This document shows, piece after piece, positions 54,305-63,147 of a DNA stretch of 64,000 nt (position 1 is its first letter; each line of letters opens with the position of its first letter). The stretch comes from Halomarina ordinaria (lineage in GTDB: Archaea > Halobacteriota > Halobacteria > Halobacteriales > Haloarculaceae), in contig NZ_JARRAH010000002.1 of NCBI RefSeq assembly GCF_030553305.1, positions 62,001 to 126,000 of the forward strand, given 5' to 3'. The translations under genes were made by a program, and so were the position numbers. Under the pieces are notes generated by a model, which saw only the letters and a list, made by a program, of their open reading frames with translations, did not search any database and was not told the DNA's origin.

Positions 54305-54973
54305 ATGACAGAGCGCATCTGGGAAGATCTGCTTTCCGAACGTGACAAGCAGGTCATCACAGCAGCCGGCTACGACAAGGAGGGTGCTTCCTCGTGGGAG
54401 TCCCGCGGCCTCGGGGAGAATCCGCTGGTCCTAGTCATCGACATGCAACGCCTTATCGTCGGCGACGACATCCCCATCCTCGAGGCAGTCGAGGAGTATC
54501 GGACAGCAATGGGCGAGGTCGCGTGGAGCGCCATCGACCACATCGAACCGTTTCTGGCGTTCGCCAGGGACCGGGGGCTGCGGGTGGTATACAGCCGGGT
54601 CGTCCCGTCGAGTTACGACGACCCCAACCACCCGGATCTCGACATCGTCGACCCAGTCGCTCCCGAGGCCGACGAGACAGTTATCGACAAGACATACGCA
54701 AGCGTCTTCTTCGACACCGAACTCGACGACCTGCTGCGTGATGGCGACCACGACTCGCTCATCGTCGTCGGCAACTCCACGAGCGGCTGCGTCCGTGCGA
54801 CGGTCGTCGACGCGACCCAGTATGGTTACGGCGTCGTTCTGCCTCAGGAGTGCCTGTTCGACCGTATCGAGGCTTCGCACAAGGTCGGCCTGCTGGATAT
54901 GTGGATGAAATACGCCGAGGTGCTAGAGACCGCCGAGGTCCGTGACTACGTCGACAGCCTGGTGTCCGCATGA
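54305..54973 (+). CDS. Isochorismatase-fold amidase (N-carbamoylsarcosine amidase type)
   Basis: A 222-residue cysteine hydrolase. The catalytic triad can be placed: Asp46 (VLVIDMQ), Lys129 (IDKTYASVFF) and Cys162 (GNSTSGCVRAT), the last following the usual cis-peptide region. The family hydrolyses N-carbamoyl amino acids, nicotinamide, maleamate and other half-amides. Its stop overlaps the ATG of the cyclic amidohydrolase (ATGA at 54970-54973). In cyclic-imide and hydantoin pathways such a pair performs ring opening followed by hydrolysis of the resulting half-amide or carbamoyl acid. Confidence 0.9.
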   Translation: MTERIWEDLLSERDKQVITAAGYDKEGASSWESRGLGENPLVLVIDMQRLIVGDDIPILEAVEEYRTAMGEVAWSAIDHIEPFLAFARDRGLRVVYSRVVPSSYDDPNHPDLDIVDPVAPEADETVIDKTYASVFFDTELDDLLRDGDHDSLIVVGNSTSGCVRATVVDATQYGYGVVLPQECLFDRIEASHKVGLLDMWMKYAEVLETAEVRDYVDSLVSA

Positions 54974-56361
54974 GCCACGACCTCGTCATTACCGGCGGCA
55001 CCGTCGTCACGCCCGAACACGGTACGTTCGAGGCCGACGTGGCCGCGACCGACGGCGTCGTCAGTGCCGTCGCGCGGCCGGGGAGCCTCAACGCCGACCG
55101 TGAGATAGACGCCACGGGTAACTACGTCCTCCCGGGTGCCATCGACCCCCACACCCACCACGGGATCTACCGGACGCTGGCAGAGGACGCCGAGAGCGAG
55201 TCGCGGTCGGACCTCGTCGGCGGCGTCACCACCATCGGGAACTACTTCCGGCGTCCCGGCTCCTACGCGGAGATAATGGACGACTACTTCGCACAGGCCG
55301 AACCCAACTACTACCACGACTACTTCTTCTCGCTGGGCTTGCTCTCGTTCGAGCACGTCGAGGAGATACCGCATATCGTCGAGGACCTAGGCATCACCTC
55401 GTTCAAGTGGTACATGAACTACAAGTATGCCGCCGAGGAGAAGTTCGGCGTCGACTGTCAGATGCTCGACGACTTCGGCGACACGTTCGTCCGGTCGCTC
55501 GCAAAGCAGGACGTCCCGACGACGCTCGGCTATCACTCCGAGAACGTCGAGATAACGAACTCGCTGGGCGACAACCCGTACTTGGAGGTCGAACGCGACG
55601 AGGACCAAGAGTACCGCGACTACGACGCCCTCGTCAAGCAGTTCCCGGACTACGCGGAGGCCCAGAGCATGATTGCGGGGGCCGCGCTGGCGCGCCAGCA
55701 CGGTTATGGCGAGAACTTCTACGCCGTCCACGTCTCCTCGGGGCGGACCGCCGACGAACTCGCCACGCTCAAGGCAGCGGGCTGGGGGTTGACCGGCGAG
55801 ACCTGCACCCACTACTTGACGCTCACCAGCGAGGAGGCCGACGAGCGCCACAACGTCAATCCGCCAGTCCGCTCGGCGACCGACCGCGAGACACTTTGGA
55901 GGCGGGTCGCCGACGGCACAATCTCCTGTATCGGTACCGACCACTGCTGCAACATGGCCGACGAGAAGATCGGTGATGACGTCCCCGACAGCCTTCCAGG
56001 GTTCCCGAGCACGGCAACGATGCTCCCGCTCGTCCTTTCGGAGGGGGTCGACCGCGGGCGTATCTCGCTGGAACGGGCCGTCGAGGTGACCTCGACGAAC
56101 ACGGCGAAGGCGTTCGATCTCTACCCGAAGAAAGGCACCGTCCGCGTCGGCAGCGACGCCGACCTCGTGGTCGTCGACCTCAAGGAGACGAAGACGGTCA
56201 CACCCGAATTACTGAAGAGTGCCGCCGACTACTCGCCGTACGACGGCCGCGAGGTGACGGGATGGCCGACTCATACCGTTGTGAAGGGCCAGGTGGCCTA
56301 CGAACGTGGCGAGGTCGTCGGCGACCCCGGCCACGGCACGCACATTGACCGCCCCATCTGA
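54970..56361 (+). CDS. Cyclic amidohydrolase (dihydropyrimidinase/hydantoinase/imidase type)
   Basis: A 463-residue amidohydrolase with a complete binuclear metal site: His61-x-His63 (DPHTHHG), Lys146 (SFKWYMNY, likely carboxylated), His189 (GYHSENVE), His254 (YAVHVSSGRT) and Asp324 (GTDHCC). It belongs to the D-hydantoinase/dihydropyrimidinase group, whose members also open succinimide- and maleimide-type rings. The 4-bp overlap with the isochorismatase-fold amidase indicates consecutive steps. Downstream genes handle CoA esters and hydration, so the ring carbon skeleton probably ends as a dicarboxylate. Hydantoins or dihydropyrimidines are alternatives. Confidence 0.92.
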   Translation: MSHDLVITGGTVVTPEHGTFEADVAATDGVVSAVARPGSLNADREIDATGNYVLPGAIDPHTHHGIYRTLAEDAESESRSDLVGGVTTIGNYFRRPGSYAEIMDDYFAQAEPNYYHDYFFSLGLLSFEHVEEIPHIVEDLGITSFKWYMNYKYAAEEKFGVDCQMLDDFGDTFVRSLAKQDVPTTLGYHSENVEITNSLGDNPYLEVERDEDQEYRDYDALVKQFPDYAEAQSMIAGAALARQHGYGENFYAVHVSSGRTADELATLKAAGWGLTGETCTHYLTLTSEEADERHNVNPPVRSATDRETLWRRVADGTISCIGTDHCCNMADEKIGDDVPDSLPGFPSTATMLPLVLSEGVDRGRISLERAVEVTSTNTAKAFDLYPKKGTVRVGSDADLVVVDLKETKTVTPELLKSAADYSPYDGREVTGWPTHTVVKGQVAYERGEVVGDPGHGTHIDRPI

Positions 56362-56482
56362 CGATCGATCACGATAACGAGACATCAACGACCACGACAT
56401 CAATCATGTACGCCACGACACACACGCGACCGATCGACCGCGAGGCCCGTCTCCTGGGCCGCTACCGACTGCCGGAGGCCAC

Positions 56483-57709
56483 ATGAACGGCCTCGAGACG
56501 ACGATGGACGACGAGTCGGCGGGCCCACTCACGGGCCTGACGGTCGTCGAGGCGGGGACGATGATATCGGCCGGGACCGCCGGCCGGTTTCTCGCCGACT
56601 TCGGGGCTACGGTCATCAAGGTCGAACACCCCGAAACGGGCGACCACCTGCGCCAGTTCGGTCCACAGAAGGAGGGGACCGGTCTCTGGTGGAAGTACCT
56701 CGGGCGGAACAAGCAATCGGTCACACTGAACCTCGGCATCGAGGACGGCCAGGTCGTCTTTGAGGACCTCGTCTCGGAGGCCGACGTGCTCATCGAGAAC
56801 TTCCGACCGGGGACGCTCGAACGTTGGAACCTCGGTTACGACCGTCTTTCGGAGCTAAATCCGGGGCTCGTCATGTGCCGGCTCTCGGGGTTCGGGCAGA
56901 CCGGGCCGTACGCCGAGCGCCCCGGGTTCGGCACGCTCGCTGAGGCGATGAGCGGGTTCGCCTACCTCAATGGCTACTCCGACCGGGAGCCGCTGTTGCC
57001 ACCGACGGGGCTTGCCGACGGCATCGCCGCGCTGTTCTCGACGTTTGCGGTCATGTTCGCGCTCTACCACCGCGACGTCCACGGCGGCAGTGGCCAGTAT
57101 ATCGACACGAGTCTCACCGAGCCCATCTTCTCGCTGCTCGGTCCACAGCCACTACGCTACGACCAGCTCGACACGATCGAGAAGCGCTCGGGCAACCGCT
57201 CGACGTCCTCGGCCCCGCGGAACGTCTACCGCACTGGCGACGACCGCTACGTCGCCATCTCTGCGAGCGCCCAGCCGACGGCGATGCGCGTGTTCGACGC
57301 TATCGACCGGCCGGACCTGAAAGACGACGAGCGGTTCGTGGACAACGAGCGTCGACTGGAGAACGTCGACGAACTCGACGGCCTCATCCAGGAGTGGATG
57401 GATGAGCATAGCCGCGAGGAGGTGCTAGCGGCGTTCAACGACGCCGACGCGACTATCGCACCCATCTACAACGTCGAGGACATCTTTCATGACGAGCAGT
57501 ACCGCGCCCGGGACGCCGTCGTCACCGTTGAGGACGACGACCTCGGGCCGGCGCGGGTTCAGAACGCGTTTCCCCTGTTCAGCGAGACTCCCGGAGAAGT
57601 CTGCCATCTCGGGCCGGGACTCGGCAAGCACAACGAGGCGGTGTACGGCGGCGTGTTGGGGTACGACGAGGAGACTCTCGCGTCATTAGCCGAGGAGGGG
57701 GCGATCTGA
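56483..57709 (+). CDS. Class III CoA-transferase (CaiB/BaiF), second copy
   Basis: A 408-residue family III CoA-transferase. PLTGLTVVEAGTMISAGTAG and FLADFGATVIKVEHPETGD open the protein, RLSGFGQTGPYAERPGFGTL lies near residue 133. The catalytic Asp is probably in PTGLADGIAALF. Related enzymes activate citramalate, mesaconate, malate or other hydroxy acids with succinyl-CoA or acetyl-CoA. It is 121 bp after the amidohydrolase and abuts the lyase gene (stop 57709, next GTG 57710). A substituted malate is the expected acceptor in the context of the following genes. Confidence 0.9.
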   Translation: MNGLETTMDDESAGPLTGLTVVEAGTMISAGTAGRFLADFGATVIKVEHPETGDHLRQFGPQKEGTGLWWKYLGRNKQSVTLNLGIEDGQVVFEDLVSEADVLIENFRPGTLERWNLGYDRLSELNPGLVMCRLSGFGQTGPYAERPGFGTLAEAMSGFAYLNGYSDREPLLPPTGLADGIAALFSTFAVMFALYHRDVHGGSGQYIDTSLTEPIFSLLGPQPLRYDQLDTIEKRSGNRSTSSAPRNVYRTGDDRYVAISASAQPTAMRVFDAIDRPDLKDDERFVDNERRLENVDELDGLIQEWMDEHSREEVLAAFNDADATIAPIYNVEDIFHDEQYRARDAVVTVEDDDLGPARVQNAFPLFSETPGEVCHLGPGLGKHNEAVYGGVLGYDEETLASLAEEGAI

Positions 57710-58657
57710 GTGGCGCTTGACTTCCCCGAGGACGTCGCACTCGTCGAGATGCTCCCGCGCGACGGGTTCCAGCGCCTCGACGAGTTCGTCCCAACCGACG
57801 AGAAGGTCGAGATGATCGACCGCCTGTCGTCGACCGGCGTCGACGAAATCGAGTTCACGTCGTTCACCCACCCGAAGGCCGTCCCGACACTCCGTGACGC
57901 CGACGAGGTGGCCGCCCGCATCGACCGAAACCCCGACGTGAGCTACCGAGCGCTGGTGCCGAACGCGGTCGGCATGGAGCGTGCGCTCGATGTTGATGTT
58001 GATAAAGTGAACGCACTCGTTACCGTCAGCGAGAGCTACAGCCGGAAGAACCAGAACATGACCGTCGAGGAGATTCTCGACGAGGTACGCACCATCGTCG
58101 ACCTCGCCGATGGGACAGACGTCGCGGTCGAGGCCGGCGTCGGCACTAGCTTCTACTGTCCCTACGAGGGGCGCATCGCTCCCGAGGCGACGCTGGAGGT
58201 CGTCGAGGCGGCGGTCGAGGCCGGCGTCGACGAGGTGACGCTGGCGACGACGATGGGACTGGCCGACCCGAGACAGGTGACCGACCTGTTCACCACGGCG
58301 ATGGAGCGCTGGCCGGACATGGAGTACGGCCTGCATCTTCACAACACGAACGGGATGAGCCTCGCGAACACGCTCGCTGCGATGCTTGTCGGCGTCGACC
58401 GGTTCGACAGTTCCGTCTGTGGCCTCGGTGGCGGCGTCGTCCTCCCCGAGGGGATGACCGGGGTCGGCAACACGCCGACCGAGGACCTTGTCCGGATGCT
58501 CGCGGCAATGGGTGTCGAGACGAACGCGGACCCAGATCGAGTGGAGGCGGTGGCCCGCCACGTCAGCGAGGCGCTGGGGCTTGGCGCGACGAGCCACGTC
58601 CTCATGGGCGGCACCGTCGACCGGGTGCTGGAGACGGTCGAGGAGGCAAACAATTGA
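57710..58657 (+). CDS. HMG-CoA lyase-like acyl-CoA lyase
   Basis: A 315-residue TIM-barrel lyase of the HMGL/DRE family. Arg17-Asp18 (LPRDGF) and the metal-binding His209-x-His211 (LHLHNTNG) are in place, and GVGTSFYCPYEGRI resembles HMG-CoA lyase. The lyase signature GLGGCP is changed to GLGGGV: the mobile-loop cysteine of HMG-CoA lyase is replaced by Gly245. This suggests a different 3-hydroxy-acyl-CoA or malyl-CoA-type substrate. It presumably splits the CoA ester made by the preceding CoA-transferase. The start is a GTG directly after the previous stop. Confidence 0.85.
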   Translation: MALDFPEDVALVEMLPRDGFQRLDEFVPTDEKVEMIDRLSSTGVDEIEFTSFTHPKAVPTLRDADEVAARIDRNPDVSYRALVPNAVGMERALDVDVDKVNALVTVSESYSRKNQNMTVEEILDEVRTIVDLADGTDVAVEAGVGTSFYCPYEGRIAPEATLEVVEAAVEAGVDEVTLATTMGLADPRQVTDLFTTAMERWPDMEYGLHLHNTNGMSLANTLAAMLVGVDRFDSSVCGLGGGVVLPEGMTGVGNTPTEDLVRMLAAMGVETNADPDRVEAVARHVSEALGLGATSHVLMGGTVDRVLETVEEANN

Positions 58658-58718
58658 TGTCGTTTCGTACACAACGGCCACTGTTGGCCGGGCAGCAAGC
58701 GGTCACACGGATTCGACC

Positions 58719-60044
58719 ATGACTGGAAAGACATTCGCGGAGAAACAGCTCTCGGGGAAGTCCGGGCGGGACGTCCACGCCGGCGACTATGTCGAGGCGG
58801 AGATAGACGTGGCGATGGCCCACGACATCACGGGACCGCTCGCCTTCCAGACGTTCGACGAGGTGACCGGCAGTGACGGGGCACTGTTCGCGCCCGACCG
58901 AACCGTCTTCACCATCGATCACCACGCGCCAGCAGACGGCGTCCAAGCGGCGAACAACCACAACGCACTCCGGGAGTTCGCCGCCGAGCACGGCGCCCAC
59001 CAGTATGACGTCGGCGACGGCATCTGCCATCAGGTGCTCGTCGAGGAGGGCCACGTCGGCCCAGGCGACCTCGTCGTCGGTGCGGATTCTCACTCGACGA
59101 CGTACGGAGGCCTCGGCGCGTTCGGCACGGGCGTCGGCTCGACCGACCTCGGGACGGCGATGGCGACTGGCGACCTCTGGTTTCGCGTCCCCGAGACCCG
59201 GCGGTTCGAGGTCGAGGGTGACCTCCCAGAGGCCGTCTACGCCAAAGACCTCGTCCTGAAGTTCATTGGTGACGTCGGCTTCGCAGGGTGTACCTACATG
59301 GCCGCGGAGTACGCCGGGAGCACCGTCGCGGCCCTACCCCTCCACGAGCGGTTCGTGCTGGCGAATATGGCCATCGAGATGGGCGGGAAGGCGGGTATCG
59401 TTGAGCCCGACGAGCGAACCGCACGATATCTCGAGGCGCAGACGGGGCGCGCTCCAAGTACTGATGTCGACGACCCCGCGCTGCACGCCGACCCGGACGC
59501 CGAGTATGTGGACGTCCACACCTACCGGGCCGAGGAGATTGCGCCGCAAGTGTCGACGCCCTCGAACCCCGAGAACGCAGTCGACGTGGGGAAGGTAGAG
59601 GGGACCGAGATAGATCAGCTGTTCGTCGGAACGTGCACGAACGGCCGCTTCGAGGACATGCAGGTCGTCGCCGACGTCCTCGAAGGCGAGGAGATCGCAC
59701 CGAACGTGCGGATGGTCGTCGTTCCCGCTTCGGGGGCTGTCTACCAGCAGATGCTCGAGACAGGCGTGCTGACGACGTTCGTCGACGCCGGCGCAGTCGT
59801 CCAGAGCGCGGGATGTGGTCCCTGCGCGGGCTACCACCAAGGCGTCCTCGGCGACAGCGACGTCTGTCTGGCAACGGCGAACCGTAACTTCCCCGGACGA
59901 GAGGGGTCGATGAAGTCGTCGGTGTACCTAGCGAGTCCGGCGACGGTCGGCGCGTCGGCGCTCTACGGGGAAATCACCGACCCACGGCGTGTCGACACCT
60001 CGCGGTATGACGATGTCGCGCTAGCGAAGGGGGCCCGCTCATGA
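58719..60044 (+). CDS. Aconitase-family hydratase, large subunit (LeuC type)
   Basis: A 441-residue large subunit of a two-part aconitase-superfamily hydratase. The 4Fe-4S ligands are Cys306 (GTCTNGR), Cys366 and Cys369 (AGCGPCAGY). VGADSHSTTYGGLGAFGTGV is typical. The superfamily branch includes 3-isopropylmalate dehydratase, maleate hydratase, dimethylmaleate hydratase and homoaconitase. There is no isopropylmalate synthase or dehydrogenase here, so a leucine-biosynthetic role is unlikely. It is coupled to the small subunit by an ATGA overlap. Hydration of a maleate-type diacid would link the amidase and the CoA-transferase steps. Confidence 0.9.
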   Translation: MTGKTFAEKQLSGKSGRDVHAGDYVEAEIDVAMAHDITGPLAFQTFDEVTGSDGALFAPDRTVFTIDHHAPADGVQAANNHNALREFAAEHGAHQYDVGDGICHQVLVEEGHVGPGDLVVGADSHSTTYGGLGAFGTGVGSTDLGTAMATGDLWFRVPETRRFEVEGDLPEAVYAKDLVLKFIGDVGFAGCTYMAAEYAGSTVAALPLHERFVLANMAIEMGGKAGIVEPDERTARYLEAQTGRAPSTDVDDPALHADPDAEYVDVHTYRAEEIAPQVSTPSNPENAVDVGKVEGTEIDQLFVGTCTNGRFEDMQVVADVLEGEEIAPNVRMVVVPASGAVYQQMLETGVLTTFVDAGAVVQSAGCGPCAGYHQGVLGDSDVCLATANRNFPGREGSMKSSVYLASPATVGASALYGEITDPRRVDTSRYDDVALAKGARS

Positions 60045-60559
60045 GCACGGGTGATGACCCGGACCCCGCGACGCCGGCGCGCGCGTGGGTATTCGGCGAT
60101 GACATCGATACCGACCAGATCATCCCTTCGCGGTTCATCGTCTCCAGCGACCCCGAGGAGATCGCACAGCACACGTTCGAGGACCTTCGCCCCGAGTTCT
60201 CCGAGTCGGTGCGTGCCGGCGAGTTCGTCGTCGGCGGGGAGAACTTCGGTAGCGGTTCGTCGCGCGAGCAGGCCCCACTCTCGCTGCTCGGTGCCGGTGT
60301 GGCGGGCGTCGTCGCCCAGTCGTTCGCCCGCATCTTCTTCCGGAACGCAATCAATCTCGGCTTGCCGGTGCTCATCAGCCCGGAAGCCGGACGCATTCGC
60401 GATGGCGACGAGATACACATGGAACTCGACACCGGCACCATCGTCAACCACACGCGCGACGAGCGTTACGAGGCCGAACCGCTCCCTGAGTTCCTCCAGT
60501 CGATCGTCGAACGAGGGGGACTGAAACCTTACACGAAGGCCAAACTCAACGAGCAGTAA
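60041..60559 (+). CDS. Aconitase-family hydratase, small subunit (LeuD type)
   Basis: A 172-residue swivel-domain subunit. ARAWVFGDDIDTDQIIPSRF, then GGENFGSGSSREQAPLSLLG (about residue 65; GSSRE is the substrate-binding serine/arginine loop), and FARIFFRNAINLGLPVL are standard. It forms the heterodimer with the LeuC-type subunit. It is the last gene of the run that starts at 53229. Confidence 0.92.
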   Translation: MSTGDDPDPATPARAWVFGDDIDTDQIIPSRFIVSSDPEEIAQHTFEDLRPEFSESVRAGEFVVGGENFGSGSSREQAPLSLLGAGVAGVVAQSFARIFFRNAINLGLPVLISPEAGRIRDGDEIHMELDTGTIVNHTRDERYEAEPLPEFLQSIVERGGLKPYTKAKLNEQ

Positions 60560-60698
60560 CCGTCGAGTATCCCGGGGCCATATCGGCCAATACTTATCAC
60601 GGCCCTTGCGTAACTGGTAAAACGTGCGACTACAACACACGATAGAGTCTTGGCTTGGTGTTCTCGACTCCAGACGAGGGTGTGAAGGGAGGAACTGA

Positions 60699-61466
60699 AT
60701 GGAGATTGATCTCTCTGGTCGGACCGCGGTCGTTACCGGAGCGAGCGCTGGTATCGGACGAGCCATTGCCACGTCGTTGGCGGAGGCTGGTGGAAACGTC
60801 GTTGTCGCCGATATCGAACGAAGCACCCCACCAGATGCCGACCGAACCACCGTCGAACACATTCGGGCGATATCCGGTGAGGCCCACTTCATTGAGGTCG
60901 ACGTTGCCGATGGAGAGAGCGTTGCAGCGATGATTCGGACGGCGGTCGACCGCTATGGAGGACTGGACGTTCTTGTAAATAATGCGGGAATCTCACACAA
61001 GGGAACGATCGAGGAGACTGCCCCGACAGAGTGGCAGCGGGTGATCGATGTTAACCTCACCGGAGTATACAATGGGGTCCATCACGCTGTCGAATACCTC
61101 CGAAAGAGCCCGGCACCACGCATCCTCAATATCGCCTCACAGCTCGCCTTCGTCGCTCAGCCTCGAAAGCCGGCGTACATCGCCTCAAAAGGTGGAGTCG
61201 TCTCGCTCACGAAGTCGCTCGCACTCGACTACGCCCACGTACCGATCCTGGTCAATGCAATCTGTCCTGGTGTCGTTGAGACCGAATTGACACGTGAGGT
61301 ACTAGCAGATGAGCAACGGCGAAGGGAACTGGAGTCTTGGACGTCACTCCCATATCTCGGTCAGCCCGAGGATATCGGTAGCATGGCGACGTTCCTCGCA
61401 TCGGACTACGCCCGATTCGTCACGGGACAGCAATTCATCGTAGATGGTGGATACGTAATCAAGTGA
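60699..61466 (+). CDS. Short-chain dehydrogenase/reductase, second copy
   Basis: A 255-residue classical SDR: TGASAGIG at about residue 12, LVNNAGISHKG near 92, catalytic Ser in NIASQLAF, YIASKGG (Tyr-x3-Lys) and C-terminal GQQFIVDGGYVIK. It probably oxidises or reduces a hydroxy/keto group. It lies 140 bp after the small hydratase subunit in the same direction. Codon use is less GC-rich than in the upstream run, so it may have joined the region separately. Confidence 0.9.
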   Translation: MEIDLSGRTAVVTGASAGIGRAIATSLAEAGGNVVVADIERSTPPDADRTTVEHIRAISGEAHFIEVDVADGESVAAMIRTAVDRYGGLDVLVNNAGISHKGTIEETAPTEWQRVIDVNLTGVYNGVHHAVEYLRKSPAPRILNIASQLAFVAQPRKPAYIASKGGVVSLTKSLALDYAHVPILVNAICPGVVETELTREVLADEQRRRELESWTSLPYLGQPEDIGSMATFLASDYARFVTGQQFIVDGGYVIK

Positions 61467-62289
61467 TGAATTATAGTGGTGAAACGCTCGTCACGCGTAT
61501 CCGATGTCGTCCATAGCTCTGTTTCATTCGAACGTCAGCCCATACCCCAGGTCCGGAGCTGCGCTTCGACCTCGTCGAGATGACCGAGTCCGGCGAGGAC
61601 GAGCGCCTCGCGGAGGTCGGTCAGCGAGACGTTGTCGTAGAACAGGTTTTCGAGGTCGTGGAGCGCGTCGGGCGTTCTTTTGAACCCGATCGGGACGGCT
61701 GCGAGCACCCGACGTTGACGTCGAGTTGCTCTTCGAGCCACGCACCCAGCGCGCCGTTAACGAAGCGATAAACGTCTCGCTACTTCGAAGGTGGTCGCTA
61801 CGAGGTGCAGTCCACATCCAAGAATCGGTATGAAATCGACGTCATCAAGGAGTCGTATACCAGTCCCGACAGACAGCAACGAACAGGGAAGTTGCGACCA
61901 CACCCCGTATAGCAGGGCTGTGATGCGTGGTTTCGACCGAACCGACGACTGGATTCAGCTTGGATGCCGTCCTGAGCGGACGAGATGTGTTGCTGAAACG
62001 ATTACTTCATCACTCACTCGGGAGTCTGGTCAGCGCCGCCGCTCATTATCGAGGCAGTCGGCGCGCTGCTGGTCGGTCAGCCGATCCCAGTCGCCTTCTT
62101 CAGCAGCGTGAGCAAGTCGTCGTCGGTCACCATCGACGAGTGGTCGTACCCGCCGGTTGCCTCAATCAGAGACCCATCTCAGAGCAGCGTATGCATCGAG
62201 AGTCCTAGTCGCAACTTGTGACGAACACCAGAGGGTGACTGCAAGCATATGCGTCAGGTGGATCACGAAATCAAACGGGGTCGAGTCCC
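61467..62289. other. Decayed plasmid-gene region
   Basis: Fragments of at least two genes but no intact one. On the minus strand (61535-61741) a frame ends LFYDNVSLTDLREALVLAGL...VEAQLRTWGMG and continues upstream, after a frame change, as RDVYRFVNGALGAWLEEQL, which I do not recognise. On the plus strand 61778-61912 holds a SWIM-like remnant. The rest is non-coding. Confidence 0.45.
61778..61912 (+). pseudogene. Degenerate SWIM zinc-finger fragment
   Basis: RYFEGGRYEVQSTSKNRYEI then DVIKESYTSPDRQQRTGK matches the strand and finger entry of haloarchaeal SWIM proteins (usual CTCPDWQQRE), with both cysteines replaced (Tyr, Ser) and the C-x-H half lost to a frameshift. It is a dead fragment. Confidence 0.5.
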
Positions 62290-62547
62290 TCAACCAGATG
62301 GCCGACTCCTCTCAGCGTAGGAGTCACCCCCGGAGTACTCCACCGGACTGACTGTTTCGCCATCGCGGCGAACTCGCTCGAACTTGGCCAGATACGTGAC
62401 CCGATTGCAAACCTCGTCGGTACCCAGCTCCAATTCGGCGACTAGTTCGTCGATGGTCACCGCCTTATCGAGTGTCTGGAGCACTTCGAGCCCACGATAG
62501 TATCGTGTCGTCAGCTCCTGGACGCGGTCCTCGATCAGCGTGGACAA
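62290..62547 (-). CDS. Small winged-helix-like protein
   Basis: An 85-residue protein. VLQTLDKAVTIDELVAELEL, then GTDEVCNRVTYLAKFERVRR has the pattern of a helix-turn-helix with recognition helix and short wing, as in many plasmid-borne haloarchaeal regulators. A TATATA sequence at 62583-62588 is about 36 nt ahead of the ATG (minus strand). It is divergent from the 112-aa gene. Its target is unknown; it is a candidate binder of the TTAACCAAC palindromes nearby. Confidence 0.5.
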   Translation of the reverse strand: MSTLIEDRVQELTTRYYRGLEVLQTLDKAVTIDELVAELELGTDEVCNRVTYLAKFERVRRDGETVSPVEYSGGDSYAERSRPSG

Positions 62548-62646
62548 CCAAGGCTTCGTTCGCGAGATTAGTACGAAACTTGTATATAGAAAAGAATCGA
62601 GCAGGATTACAATCAGTGGAACACTGACGGGAGACCTGGCGCTATC

Positions 62647-62687
62647 TTAACCAACAAAACTATGTTTTTGGCGTCCTCGTTGGTTAA
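62647..62687. promoter_or_regulatory. Inverted repeat upstream of the 112-aa gene
   Basis: TTAACCAAC (62647-62655) and GTTGGTTAA (62679-62687) form a perfect 9-bp inverted repeat with a 23-bp centre, 17 bp before the ATG at 62704. A third, contiguous copy (TTGGTTATTAACCAAC, 63148-63163) lies just after the gene. It is an operator or iteron candidate. Confidence 0.55.
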
Positions 62688-62703
62688 CACGGGTTGAGTC
62701 AAG

Positions 62704-63042
62704 ATGTCCTACGAACCACCAACGTCACCAGCGGACCTCCCGACCGACATCATCGACACACTTGACGACTACTCACCCGAACTCCTGCGTCATGTCGCCA
62801 CCTACGCTAATGAACTCACAGAATATCGTGAGCGAGAGGCACGACTAGCGGAACGCGAAGAAAACGAGAAAGTCGAAGAGCGCCCAGAGAACCTTCCGGA
62901 TGACGTCCCATCGAAGGCGACGATTACGGTGAAAGAAATCAACGACAATCGCTACTACTACTGGCAGTGGAGAGATCGCGAGAAAATAAAATCGAAGTAC
63001 ATGGGGCCAGTCGATTCGGGTAATTCGTCCTCGTTTAGGTAG
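62704..63042 (+). CDS. Plasmid-type hypothetical protein with basic C-terminal domain
   Basis: A 112-residue protein. The N-terminal half is a helical, highly charged segment (about residues 30-62: ELTEYREREARLAEREENEK), perhaps a coiled coil. The C-terminal half (SKATITVKEINDNRYYYWQW then RDREKIKSKYMGPV) is a compact beta-type domain like those of small haloarchaeal plasmid proteins. It sits between a palindromic repeat pair and origin 2, so a role in replicon maintenance, partition or regulation is possible. No family function is known to me. Confidence 0.65.
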   Translation: MSYEPPTSPADLPTDIIDTLDDYSPELLRHVATYANELTEYREREARLAEREENEKVEERPENLPDDVPSKATITVKEINDNRYYYWQWRDREKIKSKYMGPVDSGNSSSFR

Positions 63043-63147
63043 GTGGGACTGAAAGACGGTCGTTTTACTGGAAATAGCGGTGTAGTGGCTGGTAATATTG
63101 GTCTCGGTGGTTCGTCGATCTCGAGCGGGAATCGGTTCTCCTCACGA

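Noticed and set aside
54305-56361. Creatinine/N-methylhydantoin degradation.
   Set aside because: The known N-methylhydantoinase is the ATP-dependent HyuAB type, absent here, and the downstream diacid-handling genes would have no role.
57686-58681. 331-codon frame antisense to the HMG-CoA-lyase-like gene.
   Set aside because: Shadow frame rich in His/Arg/Val with no family motif.
58719-60559. Leucine biosynthesis (leuCD).
   Set aside because: No leuA or leuB nearby; the context is catabolic (amidase, amidohydrolase, CoA-transferase, lyase).
53229-60559. Nicotinate fermentation route of Eubacterium type.
   Set aside because: The hydratase and an amidohydrolase fit in part, but the molybdenum hydroxylase, B12 mutase and methylitaconate isomerase are missing from the window. 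Kept only as an alternative for the hydratase substrate.
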